A DNA stretch of 64,000 nt, from positions 21,290 to 85,289 of the forward strand of contig NZ_CP048419.1 of assembly GCF_010450875.1 (NCBI RefSeq). Direction: 5' to 3'. The notes beneath the pieces are model-generated. The model was not told the DNA's origin and searched no databases. It saw only the letters and a list, made by a program, of their open reading frames with translations. Positions 9,422 through 15,847 of this stretch are shown piece after piece. Each line of letters opens with the position of its first letter. Positions within the stretch are counted from its first letter, which is position 1. Origin of the DNA: Sphingomonas insulae. GTDB taxonomy: Bacteria > Pseudomonadota > Alphaproteobacteria > Sphingomonadales > Sphingomonadaceae. Made by a program: the position numbers and the translations under genes.

Positions 9422-9546
9422 GGTCCGGGAAAACACGAACACGGGTCCTCGAAAGCACGAATGCCGGTCCGCCAAAGCACGAACGCGGGGCGCTCAGGTC
9501 CGCCAAAGCACGAACTTTTTCAGGCTTCGGTCCGCCAAAGCACGAA
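9422..9546 (+). repeat. Downstream iteron array, likely oriV
   Basis: Five direct iterons of the GGTCCGCGAAAGCACGAA family start at 9422, 9444, 9466, 9497 and 9529. Start-to-start spacings are 22, 22, 31 and 32 bp, close to two or three helical turns, so bound initiator molecules would lie on one face of the DNA. A T-rich run (ATTGTTGTTGTTC) follows the last copy. This is the likely replication origin. The remainder of 9383-9819 shows a short repeated CGGGCAC/GTGCCCGGC-like hairpin near 9650-9672 and no gene. Confidence 0.8.
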
Positions 9547-9819
9547 TTGTTGTTGTTCGCCGGCGCCGTGATTTCTGCAAAAATCGCCGTCGTCGAACGC
9601 GAACCGCGCGCGGCAGAAAACGGGGATCGGCCGTGACCACATAAACGAATGCCCGGCACGAAGGCCGGGCACCCTGGAACGTGATGAGCGATGCTTGGCG
9701 GCATCGATCGGGACGTAAGAGACCCTTCTCATACCCGTTTCCGAGCCTTGGTTCAAGGGAGCGCGCTTCGCGCCACGCTCTAGTTTTGCCTGGTCCCGGC
9801 CCCAAGAAGGGGACGGAAG

Positions 9820-10656
9820 ATGGGAGCTGTTACACTCGCGCGGGCGAGCTTCATGTCGCTCGACCGCATCGAACGGACGCGGCCGAGGTCACGATCGGGC
9901 GCACCAAACCCCACGCGTGCGCACGTGCATCCGAACAGTCGCAGAGCCGGCACCTTCGAGGATGACTTCTTCTACACCTACGCAAAGGGTGAGACCGACC
10001 GGCTCTACAAGAAGGCGGTGGAGCTGCTGAAGCGCAAGAACGCTATCCGGCGTCTTGCCCGCTCCGAAGGGCGACAGCTCAGCGAGGACGAACGGCTTGC
10101 CACGCTGATTACGCCCGCAGCGGTCCGCGTGTTCGAGCAGCTTACGCATCTCGCGCGCACCTGTGCCGGTAAGGTATTCCCGACCTGGGAATGGATCGAG
10201 ACGCACACCGGCCTCTCACGTGCGAGCGTCGGGCGGGGGCTGTCGATCCTTGCCAAGATGGGATTGCTCGACAAGCAGCGCCGGTGCGTGCCGATCGACC
10301 CTCCCGCCGATCGCCCGAAGGCCCGCAACGCACAGACGTCCAATGTCTATCGGATGAGTTTCCCCAACCGGCTCGCCCGTTTCCTTCCGCGGCGGCTTCG
10401 GCCCGTTCCGCTTCCCGACGACGTGGTGCAGCGCGAAACCGACCGCATTGAGGAGATCGAGGCGATGCGCCTATGGCGCACGCCCCGCCAGGTTGTGGCC
10501 GAGGAGATCGAGGACGCCGGCCTTCGTCGTGTGTTGGACAGCCTCGCCATCGCAATCGAGAAGCAAGAGTCTCAAAAAAATGGTCAACCGCTCCTAGATT
10601 CATATGTTCTAAGCACAGATGGAGTTGGCCTAGACGGCCAACGCTTTAATGCCTGA
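9820..10656 (+). CDS. Helix-turn-helix plasmid replication-associated protein
   Basis: 278 aa. The middle of the protein (about residues 90-155) reads as a winged helix-turn-helix: VFEQLTHLARTC...KVFPTWEWIETHTGLSRASVGRGLSILAKMGLLDKQRR. Proteins of this kind often sit beside RPA-type repA on sphingomonad plasmids and are annotated only as HTH proteins; a role in replication control or as an accessory initiator is inferred from position. The first ~45 residues are Arg-rich and poorly structured. Start ATG 9820 has GGACGGAAG before it; ATG 9853 is an alternative. Confidence 0.7.
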   Translation: MGAVTLARASFMSLDRIERTRPRSRSGAPNPTRAHVHPNSRRAGTFEDDFFYTYAKGETDRLYKKAVELLKRKNAIRRLARSEGRQLSEDERLATLITPAAVRVFEQLTHLARTCAGKVFPTWEWIETHTGLSRASVGRGLSILAKMGLLDKQRRCVPIDPPADRPKARNAQTSNVYRMSFPNRLARFLPRRLRPVPLPDDVVQRETDRIEEIEAMRLWRTPRQVVAEEIEDAGLRRVLDSLAIAIEKQESQKNGQPLLDSYVLSTDGVGLDGQRFNA

Positions 10657-11016
10657 CGGCGATGTAGTCCCAAGACCAACCGGCACACTCCATTCGAACA
10701 AAACCACCAAGCCGAACCGTCGGACGCGACGCTTCACGTCGCGGTGCTCCCGGAAGGAGCATGCGTTTTCTGTGGCGCTCAAGTGGCTGGGTTGGTGCCC
10801 GGTTCAGCCGTTTGTTGGCGTCGAATGCGACCGTAGCGCCAGCCTCCAGGACGAGGTTGAGCGACTGGGAACCGGCATCCTCCCTCTTCAAGGATCGTCG
10901 CGATCCGCCTTTCCCGGCCCCGGGCGAGCCGGCCGATCATCACCAAGGATGTCGCTTTCTGCTCGACCCGCCGAAATCCCGCACGGGTATCCTGTTCGCG
11001 CCCTTCTGATCGGCTA
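10657..11016. other. Gene-free stretch between the HTH gene and the ssb control region
   Basis: No convincing coding region. Two small adjacent hairpins occur near 10727-10762 (GCGACG/CGTCGC, then TGCTCC/GGAGCA), which could terminate or attenuate transcription from the repA/HTH side, though no U-run follows them. Short open frames on both strands here have biased, Arg/Pro/Ser-rich translations and look like shadows of GC-rich DNA. Confidence 0.4.
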
Positions 11017-11160
11017 TTCCTTGATCGATGGGAAAATGGACGCTGACCGCCTTCTACGATCAAGCGAATAACCGGCTGCGCCTACGGCTTCCGCTACGCG
11101 GACCCTCCGTTTTTTCGCTTGATCGCGGCGTCCGCACGCCCCTTCAATTCCCATCAGGAA
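11017..11160. promoter_or_regulatory. Long imperfect palindrome upstream of ssb
   Basis: A ~144-bp imperfect inverted repeat ends 28 bp before ssb. The inner arms are perfect: CGATCAAGCGA (11057-11067) and TCGCTTGATCG (11115-11125). Outer parts also pair: TGGACGC with GCGTCCG, GGGAA with TTCCC, and TTCCTTGAT with ATCAGGAA. The DNA could fold into one long branched hairpin when single-stranded. Position (leading region, upstream of ssb) and orientation match the single-strand promoters (Frpo/ssi) described for F-like plasmids; the function here is inferred. Confidence 0.5.
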
Positions 11161-11188
11161 TGAGCCTGATCGATCAAAGGACAGGACC

Positions 11189-11509
11189 ATGCAGAACATC
11201 GCGGAGTTTCGGATCATCGGCCGGGTCGGCAAGACCACCGAGCATGACAAGGTGACGAAGGTGAACGTCGCTGCCAACTATAACCGCCAGGAGAATGGCG
11301 AGTGGGTCACGGACACCCACTGGAACGAGGTGACGCTGTTCGGCAAGTTGATCGAGCGCGCCGCCAAGGCTCAAAAGGGCGACCTGGTGCATATTACGGG
11401 CCGCGTCCGCCAGAACTCCTACGACACGGCCGAAGGCCGGCGCTACACGGTGGAGCTGATCGCTGACGGTTTCGCAGTCCTGGCCAAGGGTCCCGAGGAT
11501 CGCGACTAG
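11189..11509 (+). CDS. ssb: Single-stranded DNA-binding protein
   Basis: 106 aa, a compact SSB with the OB-fold pattern EFRIIGRVGK..., VNVAANYNRQENGEWVTDTHWNEVTLFGKLIERA and KGDLVHITGRVRQNSYDT...YTVELIADGF. The acidic C-terminal tail is short (GPEDRD), so it may lack the long disordered tail of chromosomal SSB. Plasmid SSBs often lie in the conjugative leading region and coat the incoming strand. Its stop (11507-11509) overlaps the stop of the convergent RHH gene in the palindromic CTAG. Confidence 0.93.
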   Translation: MQNIAEFRIIGRVGKTTEHDKVTKVNVAANYNRQENGEWVTDTHWNEVTLFGKLIERAAKAQKGDLVHITGRVRQNSYDTAEGRRYTVELIADGFAVLAKGPEDRD

Positions 11510-11706
11510 GCGCGGTCGGGGCCGCCTACCGGCGGCCCTTCTCGCCGGCGAAGCTCCAGCTCGACCGCTTCCCGGATGAAGTCGGCCTGGCTTTCGCTTT
11601 CCCGCAGAACAGACTTGATGCGCCCCAGCGTGCCTTTGGGAAAGCGCGCGAGCGTTTGATCCTCCATCGGAGGGCGACCAACGGAACGGACCTTGCTAGA
11701 CGTCAT
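11506..11706 (-). CDS. Ribbon-helix-helix family small protein
   Basis: 66 aa. After a basic N-terminus, TLARFPKGTLGRIKSVLRESESQADFIREAVELELRRRE has the beta-strand/helix/helix layout of RHH (MetJ/Arc/CopG-like) DNA-binding proteins, with a conserved 'S-Q-x-D-F-I-R-E-A-V' second helix. Probably an autoregulator: an inverted repeat lies 20 bp upstream of its start. It could also control the divergent membrane-protein/parAB transcript. No toxin partner is adjacent. Confidence 0.7.
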   Translation of the reverse strand: MTSSKVRSVGRPPMEDQTLARFPKGTLGRIKSVLRESESQADFIREAVELELRRREGPPVGGPDRA

Positions 11707-11725
11707 CCATTGCCCTAGTAATTAC

Positions 11726-11758
11726 CGATACCGCATATTGACGGTATTTGCGGTATCG
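11726..11758. promoter_or_regulatory. Inverted-repeat operator between RHH gene and parAB operon
   Basis: CGATACCGCA (11726-11735) and TGCGGTATCG (11749-11758) form perfect 10-bp arms, with a further half-site ACGGTAT (11741-11747) between them. Three GGTAT/ATACC half-sites in 33 bp look like tandem RHH-protein binding boxes. The site sits between divergent transcripts and may control both; the adjacent RHH protein is the natural candidate to bind it. Confidence 0.55.
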
Positions 11759-11804
11759 TATATTACAGGCTGCGCCTTTCATCAAGGCGACGGAGGCGAA
11801 GGCC

Positions 11805-11996
11805 ATGTTGGGTAATCTGCTGACGATCGGATTGTTCGTCCTGGTCGCATGGGCCGTCCTCAGAGGCGGTGGCGGATCTGCTCCGCGCATCTGGAGTGGC
11901 GACACTCGGGACGAGGAGGGGCGCCGCAACACACGCACGGATTCCAACTATCGCGGCTATGAGCACTGGAACAACAATTCTGATCGAGGCTGGTAG
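11805..11996 (+). CDS. Small single-pass membrane protein
   Basis: 63 aa from ATG 11805, with a good ribosome site (GGAGGCGAAGG). The N-terminus MLGNLLTIGLFVLVAWAVLRGGGG is one hydrophobic helix; the rest is short, hydrophilic and ends NNNSDRGW. Its stop is 3 bp before the parA start, so it is probably co-transcribed with parAB. Function unknown. Confidence 0.55.
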   Translation: MLGNLLTIGLFVLVAWAVLRGGGGSAPRIWSGDTRDEEGRRNTRTDSNYRGYEHWNNNSDRGW

Positions 11997-11999
11997 GGC

Positions 12000-12740
12000 G
12001 TGAAGACCATCGCCATCAATGTCGAGAAGGGCGGCGCCGGAAAGACGATGATCGCCTGCCATCTGGCATGGCTGCTCGCCGACGCCGGTCATCGTGTGCT
12101 GTTCCTCGACCTCGACCGCCAGTGCAATGCGACGGACGCGCTTGCCGAGTTCGAGAGCCTCGGCACGTGTAAGCCGCTGTTCGAGCCGAAGTATGTTCCG
12201 CCCGCTATATTCCCCCGGCTCGCGATCTACTCCAATCGGATGGGCGGGGAGTATGACGCGGACTACCCCCGCGCGCTTTCGGCGTTGAACGCCAACTTCC
12301 CGGCGCTCGACCCCTTCTTCGACTTCTGCATCATCGACACGCCGCCCTCCTGGTCGTGGATCAATTTCGCGGCCCTGTTGGTGTGCAACCACCTGATCGT
12401 TCCCGTCGAGTTGGGGCCGTTCGGGCCGGCAGCGACCAAGCAGGTGTCGGACTCGATTCAGACCGTGAACCAGCGCCGGAAGACGCCGATTCACGTCGTC
12501 GGGCTCGTGCCCAACCGGGTACGCGCCAATGACACGCATCAGATGAAGATGCTGGCCGCGATCAAAGAGAAGATCGGGCGCAACCTGTTCACCAACTTCC
12601 TCCCAGAGCGGGCGCACTACAGCCAAGCAATCCAAGAGCATGTCCCGGTATGGCGGTTCGACAAGGATGTGCGGACTTCGCTTCCGCCCATGCGCGCCTT
12701 TCTCGAGGAAGCCATGACCCGGATCGGGAGCCACAAATGA
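12000..12740 (+). CDS. parA: ParA partition ATPase
   Basis: Walker-type ATPase that positions the plasmid with ParB. 246 aa. The deviant Walker A is KGGAGKT (residues 10-16); VLFLDLDRQCNATDA and FDFCIIDTPPSWSW (about 115-130) are the A' and B regions. There is no N-terminal HTH, so it resembles type Ib/soj-like ParA and cannot by itself act as a DNA-specific repressor. GTG start at 12000 is chosen because the Walker motif then sits at the usual distance and the upstream gene ends 3 bp before. Overlaps parB by ATGA. Confidence 0.92.
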   Translation: MKTIAINVEKGGAGKTMIACHLAWLLADAGHRVLFLDLDRQCNATDALAEFESLGTCKPLFEPKYVPPAIFPRLAIYSNRMGGEYDADYPRALSALNANFPALDPFFDFCIIDTPPSWSWINFAALLVCNHLIVPVELGPFGPAATKQVSDSIQTVNQRRKTPIHVVGLVPNRVRANDTHQMKMLAAIKEKIGRNLFTNFLPERAHYSQAIQEHVPVWRFDKDVRTSLPPMRAFLEEAMTRIGSHK

Positions 12741-13750
12741 CAGACTTCTCCGGTTTCGACGTTTTCAGCGAGAAGGCTGCCGTTGCAGACGCCGATCGCG
12801 TTCAGCTCCTTGATCCCGAGCTGGTGTACCCCGATCCCGAGAACGTCCGTAGCGAGATTGATCCCGCCAAGATCGACGAGATGGCAGAGACGATCAAGGA
12901 ACGCGGCCAGCTTCAGCCCATCACCGTCGCGCCGAAGGATGCCGAAGGGCGCTACCGGATCATGTATGGCGAGCGGCGCTGGCGCGCGTGCCAAAAGCTC
13001 GGCATCCAGGTCCGCGCGATCGTCAGCAAGACGGACGACGTGGAGCAGGTCCGGATCGATCAGTTCATCGAGAACGACCAGCGCGAGGACTTGTCGACGG
13101 CCGACATGATCCGGTTCGTCACCGGGCAGGTCGCAAACGGACGTTCGCTCGCCGAGCTTGCCCGTGCGACCGGTCGCAACCGCACGCTGCTGACCCGTTA
13201 CCAGGGGCTCGCGAAGGCTCCCGACTACATCGCCGCGCTTTTCGCCGACATCTCCATGCGCAGCGCGGTCGCACTTGCTCAGGCTGCGAAGACCGACGAC
13301 GCGGCGACCCGGGCTTTTGTCGCCAACACGGCGGCCGAGGACATGACGGTGTTGGCGTGCGAGCGGTTCGCGCGCGAAGTTGGCGCAAAAAAGTCGGCGC
13401 CGAAGCCCGCGCCTACCCCTACCCCTCAAGCCGAAACGACATCGGTTACCGGCGAAGATAGTCTGGCAGCGGCCGAGGGAGGCGAAGCGGCACCGACGAC
13501 AGACGTAGTCCGGGACGAAGAGGCCGATCGCGCAATGGACGAAACGCCGGTGCCCGTCGGTCCGGCGCTGGCGGACAGTGCGTGGGCGGAGTCCCCTGCC
13601 CCCGCGCCTCGATCGCCATCGAAGGCTAGGGCGGGAAGGCAGCGGGTGGAGCGCCCGATGATCGAGATCGAGGGGAAGCGCGCGATGGTCGTCGAGGCGT
13701 TGCTGCACTTCGAGGACGAGGCAGAGCCCCGCATCGTAAGCTGGCGCTGA
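12737..13750 (+). CDS. parB: ParB/KorB-family partition and regulatory protein
   Basis: 337 aa, starting at the ATGA overlap with parA. The N-terminal domain has the ParB pattern LVYPDPENVR..IDEMAETIKERGQLQPITV and the CTP-binding motif GERRWRA (78-84). Next comes an HTH, SLAELARATGRNRTLLTRYQGL (about 135-160), which should read the target site. Residues ~215-310 are an Ala/Pro-rich linker, and the last ~40 residues (ERPMIEIEGKRAMVVEALLHFED) are the likely dimerisation domain. The closest parS-like palindrome lies 95 bp downstream, and four more are spread through the window. Confidence 0.9.
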   Translation: MTDFSGFDVFSEKAAVADADRVQLLDPELVYPDPENVRSEIDPAKIDEMAETIKERGQLQPITVAPKDAEGRYRIMYGERRWRACQKLGIQVRAIVSKTDDVEQVRIDQFIENDQREDLSTADMIRFVTGQVANGRSLAELARATGRNRTLLTRYQGLAKAPDYIAALFADISMRSAVALAQAAKTDDAATRAFVANTAAEDMTVLACERFAREVGAKKSAPKPAPTPTPQAETTSVTGEDSLAAAEGGEAAPTTDVVRDEEADRAMDETPVPVGPALADSAWAESPAPAPRSPSKARAGRQRVERPMIEIEGKRAMVVEALLHFEDEAEPRIVSWR

Positions 13751-13845
13751 CCGCGCCGGCTCAGCGGGCGGCGCCGGCAACAACCGACGCCCACTCCTAG
13801 GTGCAATCCTTCCTTCCGCGACTTCATCGCTTCCGAGATCGACTG

Positions 13846-13865
13846 AGTGTGCCACGTGGCACACT
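13846..13865. promoter_or_regulatory. parS-like palindrome, copy 1
   Basis: Perfect 20-bp palindrome AGTGTGCCACGTGGCACACT. The core TGTGCCACGTGGCACA differs from the classical ParB site TGTTTCACGTGAAACA only at two symmetric positions per half. It is 95 bp after parB and 33 bp before the nic-like sequence, so ParB bound here could influence both partition and the relaxosome. Confidence 0.75.
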
Positions 13866-13876
13866 TGAAGGCTGAT

Positions 13877-13980
13877 TTTGGTGGGGGATGTTTGATGGCA
13901 GGATAGGTGTTGCTGCGTCCATTGTATTACATTATCCTTCGGTCATGTTGCCCACGCCGCAACCTTCATCCCCCACCAAA
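13877..13980 (-). other. oriT: Candidate origin of transfer (oriT)
   Basis: The intergenic region before mobC is framed by a perfect 14-bp inverted repeat, TTTGGTGGGGGATG (13877-13890) and CATCCCCCACCAAA (13967-13980). Just inside the left arm the minus strand reads CACCTATCCTGCC (13909 down to 13897), which matches the core of the IncP/RP4 nic region (CTATCCTG|C). By analogy the nick falls between 13899 and 13898 on the minus strand. MobC and a MOBP relaxase follow at once, as expected. Transfer would then start through parB, parA, ssb and repA. Confidence 0.7.
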
Positions 13981-13989
13981 GGATCAGCG

Positions 13990-14514
13990 ATGCTGACAGC
14001 GCGCGTTGATCGGCAGTTGCTTGCCGCGTTCGACGCGGTGGCCGAGGGCAGGGGAGGGCGCAGTGCGCTCCTCCGCACTGTCCTCCAGCAGGCGCTGAAG
14101 CATGTCGCGGACGCGCCTCGGATCGCGGCACGTGCCGACAGCGCCGGCAACCGCGTATCGCTCACGTTCACGGATGCGGAGACGGCCGTGCTCGATCATC
14201 GCGCCGCGGAGCGAGGTGTTGATCGCGCGGGGTGGATCAAAGCTCTGGTACGGCGACATATCGGGCTGAAGGGCACGGTCGACGACGGCCTGCGCGATGC
14301 CGTGGCGCCCGTCCGCATGCAGCTCCAGCGTATCGGCCGCAATCTCAATCAGGCGATGAAGGCTGGCAACGCTGCGATGATGGCCGACAGTGGCCTGCAG
14401 ATCGATCGCGAGCTGCGCCGGATCGCAGACATGCGCGAGGAGATCAACGAGCAGATCGCCGCGCTGGCGGACGTGCTGCGCGGCGAGATCGCCTTCTGGG
14501 AGGTCGCCGACTGA
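13990..14514 (+). CDS. mobC: MobC-like relaxosome accessory protein
   Basis: 174 aa from ATG 13990 (AAAGGATCAG before it). The first half has an RHH-like stretch (MLTARVDRQLLAAFDAVAEGRGGRSALLRTVLQQAL); a second one follows (VSLTFTDAETAVLDHRAAERGVDRAGWIKALVRRHIG). The C-terminal half carries the MobC motif LQRIGRNLNQAMKAGN and a long helix. MobC proteins help the relaxase open DNA at oriT. The stop overlaps the relaxase start in TGATG. Confidence 0.82.
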   Translation: MLTARVDRQLLAAFDAVAEGRGGRSALLRTVLQQALKHVADAPRIAARADSAGNRVSLTFTDAETAVLDHRAAERGVDRAGWIKALVRRHIGLKGTVDDGLRDAVAPVRMQLQRIGRNLNQAMKAGNAAMMADSGLQIDRELRRIADMREEINEQIAALADVLRGEIAFWEVAD

Positions 14515-15620
14515 TGCCGTTCGGGGACCGCGAGGACGAATTATGGGAGGCAATGAAGCCGAGCTTCAAGCCGCGCCTCGTCAGCGATCCGAACCTCAAA
14601 TATGCCCGTCATGTCGTCAATGGCACGGGGCCGTTCGCGGCCAAGTCGCCGGCAGCGTCGCATCTCCGAATGGATGCCAAGGCTACGCTCGCACGTGTCG
14701 TTCGAGGCACGCCCGAGGTGCTGGTCAAGGTAACGGGGCGCAAGAAGGGCGCTAAGCACCTCGCTGCGCATCTCGATTATATCGGCCGCCACGGCGACAT
14801 CCGGATCGAGACGCGCGATGGCGAGCATATCACAACCAAGGACGACGCTCAGCGGATCGCGGACGAATGGTCCGATCCTCTGTATTGGCGCCAGGGCACG
14901 ACCGTCTCGGCCGTGGCGATGGTGTTTTCCATGCCAGCAGGAACAGATCCCGAAACTGTGAAGCAGGCGGTCCGTGAGACGGCCGAGCGGATAGTCGGCG
15001 AGAACCACGACTATCTAATGGCGCTCCACACGGACACGCCGCGTCCTCATGTCCATCTTACGGTTCAGGCCGAAGGCCTTAACCGCAAGCGGTTCGATCC
15101 AAGACGCGAGGATCTGTTTCGCTTCCGGGAGGCGTTCGCGGAAGCGCTGCGCAGCCGCGGCGTCGAAGCAGAGGCGACCCCCCGTTACACGCGGGGCCAG
15201 GGTAGGGCCGGCACCAGCATGGCGCTCACCCAGCTACGCGCCCGGATACGTAGCGGGGCGTCCCGTCAGCCGACCGAAGCCGATCTACGGCAGGCCCGCG
15301 CAGCCATGCAGATAGCGCTCGGTAGAGCCGAGCAGCCCACGTTCGTCTCCAAGACTCGGGCGAGATGGCAGGACACCAAGCGGCGTTACGAAGCCGCAGC
15401 CGAACGTCTTGATCGCAGTCCCGAGCACGAGGATCGCAATCTGGCGCGTGACGTGCGGCAGTTCCTCCAGGAGCGGGCAAGCATTGAGACAATTCCTGAC
15501 AAGATGCTGCGTGAAGCAGAAGCGCGTATGAGAGAGGCGCAGGAGCGAACTAGGAGCAACCCGGCGCAGGATCAGGGTGTGCCACGTGGCACACCTCCGC
15601 CTCCAACAAGGCGGCGCTAA
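14514..15620 (+). CDS. MOBP-type relaxase (VirD2/TraI-like nickase)
   Basis: Relaxase that would nick oriT and pilot the strand. 368 aa. The catalytic Tyr is probably Y89 in AAHLDYIGRHGD. The metal-binding histidines are in ALHTDTPRPHVHLTV (H172, H179, H181), the HUH motif III of the MOBP family. The C-terminal ~150 residues are helical, charged and likely interact with the coupling protein. The last 14 residues are GVPRGTPPPPTRRR: the parS-like palindrome is embedded in frame here and encodes GVPRGTP. The protein is short compared with relaxase-primase fusions; a separate primase lies at 60.4 kb. Confidence 0.88.
   Translation: MPFGDREDELWEAMKPSFKPRLVSDPNLKYARHVVNGTGPFAAKSPAASHLRMDAKATLARVVRGTPEVLVKVTGRKKGAKHLAAHLDYIGRHGDIRIETRDGEHITTKDDAQRIADEWSDPLYWRQGTTVSAVAMVFSMPAGTDPETVKQAVRETAERIVGENHDYLMALHTDTPRPHVHLTVQAEGLNRKRFDPRREDLFRFREAFAEALRSRGVEAEATPRYTRGQGRAGTSMALTQLRARIRSGASRQPTEADLRQARAAMQIALGRAEQPTFVSKTRARWQDTKRRYEAAAERLDRSPEHEDRNLARDVRQFLQERASIETIPDKMLREAEARMREAQERTRSNPAQDQGVPRGTPPPPTRRR
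15576..15595. promoter_or_regulatory. parS-like palindrome, copy 2 (inside relaxase gene)
   Basis: Perfect 20-bp palindrome GGTGTGCCACGTGGCACACC within the last codons of the relaxase gene. It marks the boundary between backbone and the accessory region, which starts just after. Confidence 0.75.
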
Positions 15621-15847
15621 TTGCCAAGTGACAAGGGTGCGCGCTCCTGCATGGAGCGGGGCTAACGGCAGGCCAGCAAGCAAACGGGAATGGCGAGGCT
15701 TGGGGACATTTCCGTCAGGCGGCTATTTGGAGCTCCGCAGCGGATAGCTGCCGCTCGCTACGCCGCGAGCTGTCCCGAAAACGATCGGGAAAAGAGAATG
15801 GGCGAACCTCCTCGGAAGGTCTCGCAGCTTGTAAAATCGGTCGCCAC

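Noticed and set aside
8367..9546. Regular 18-bp repeats as a CRISPR array
   Set aside because: Spacings are too short and spacers too small, orientation changes around repA, and no cas genes exist. Iterons explain them.
10649..11071. 140-aa open frame on the plus strand
   Set aside because: Its translation is Arg/Ser/Pro-rich without any motif, it overlaps the palindrome before ssb, and there is no convincing ribosome site. Treated as non-coding.
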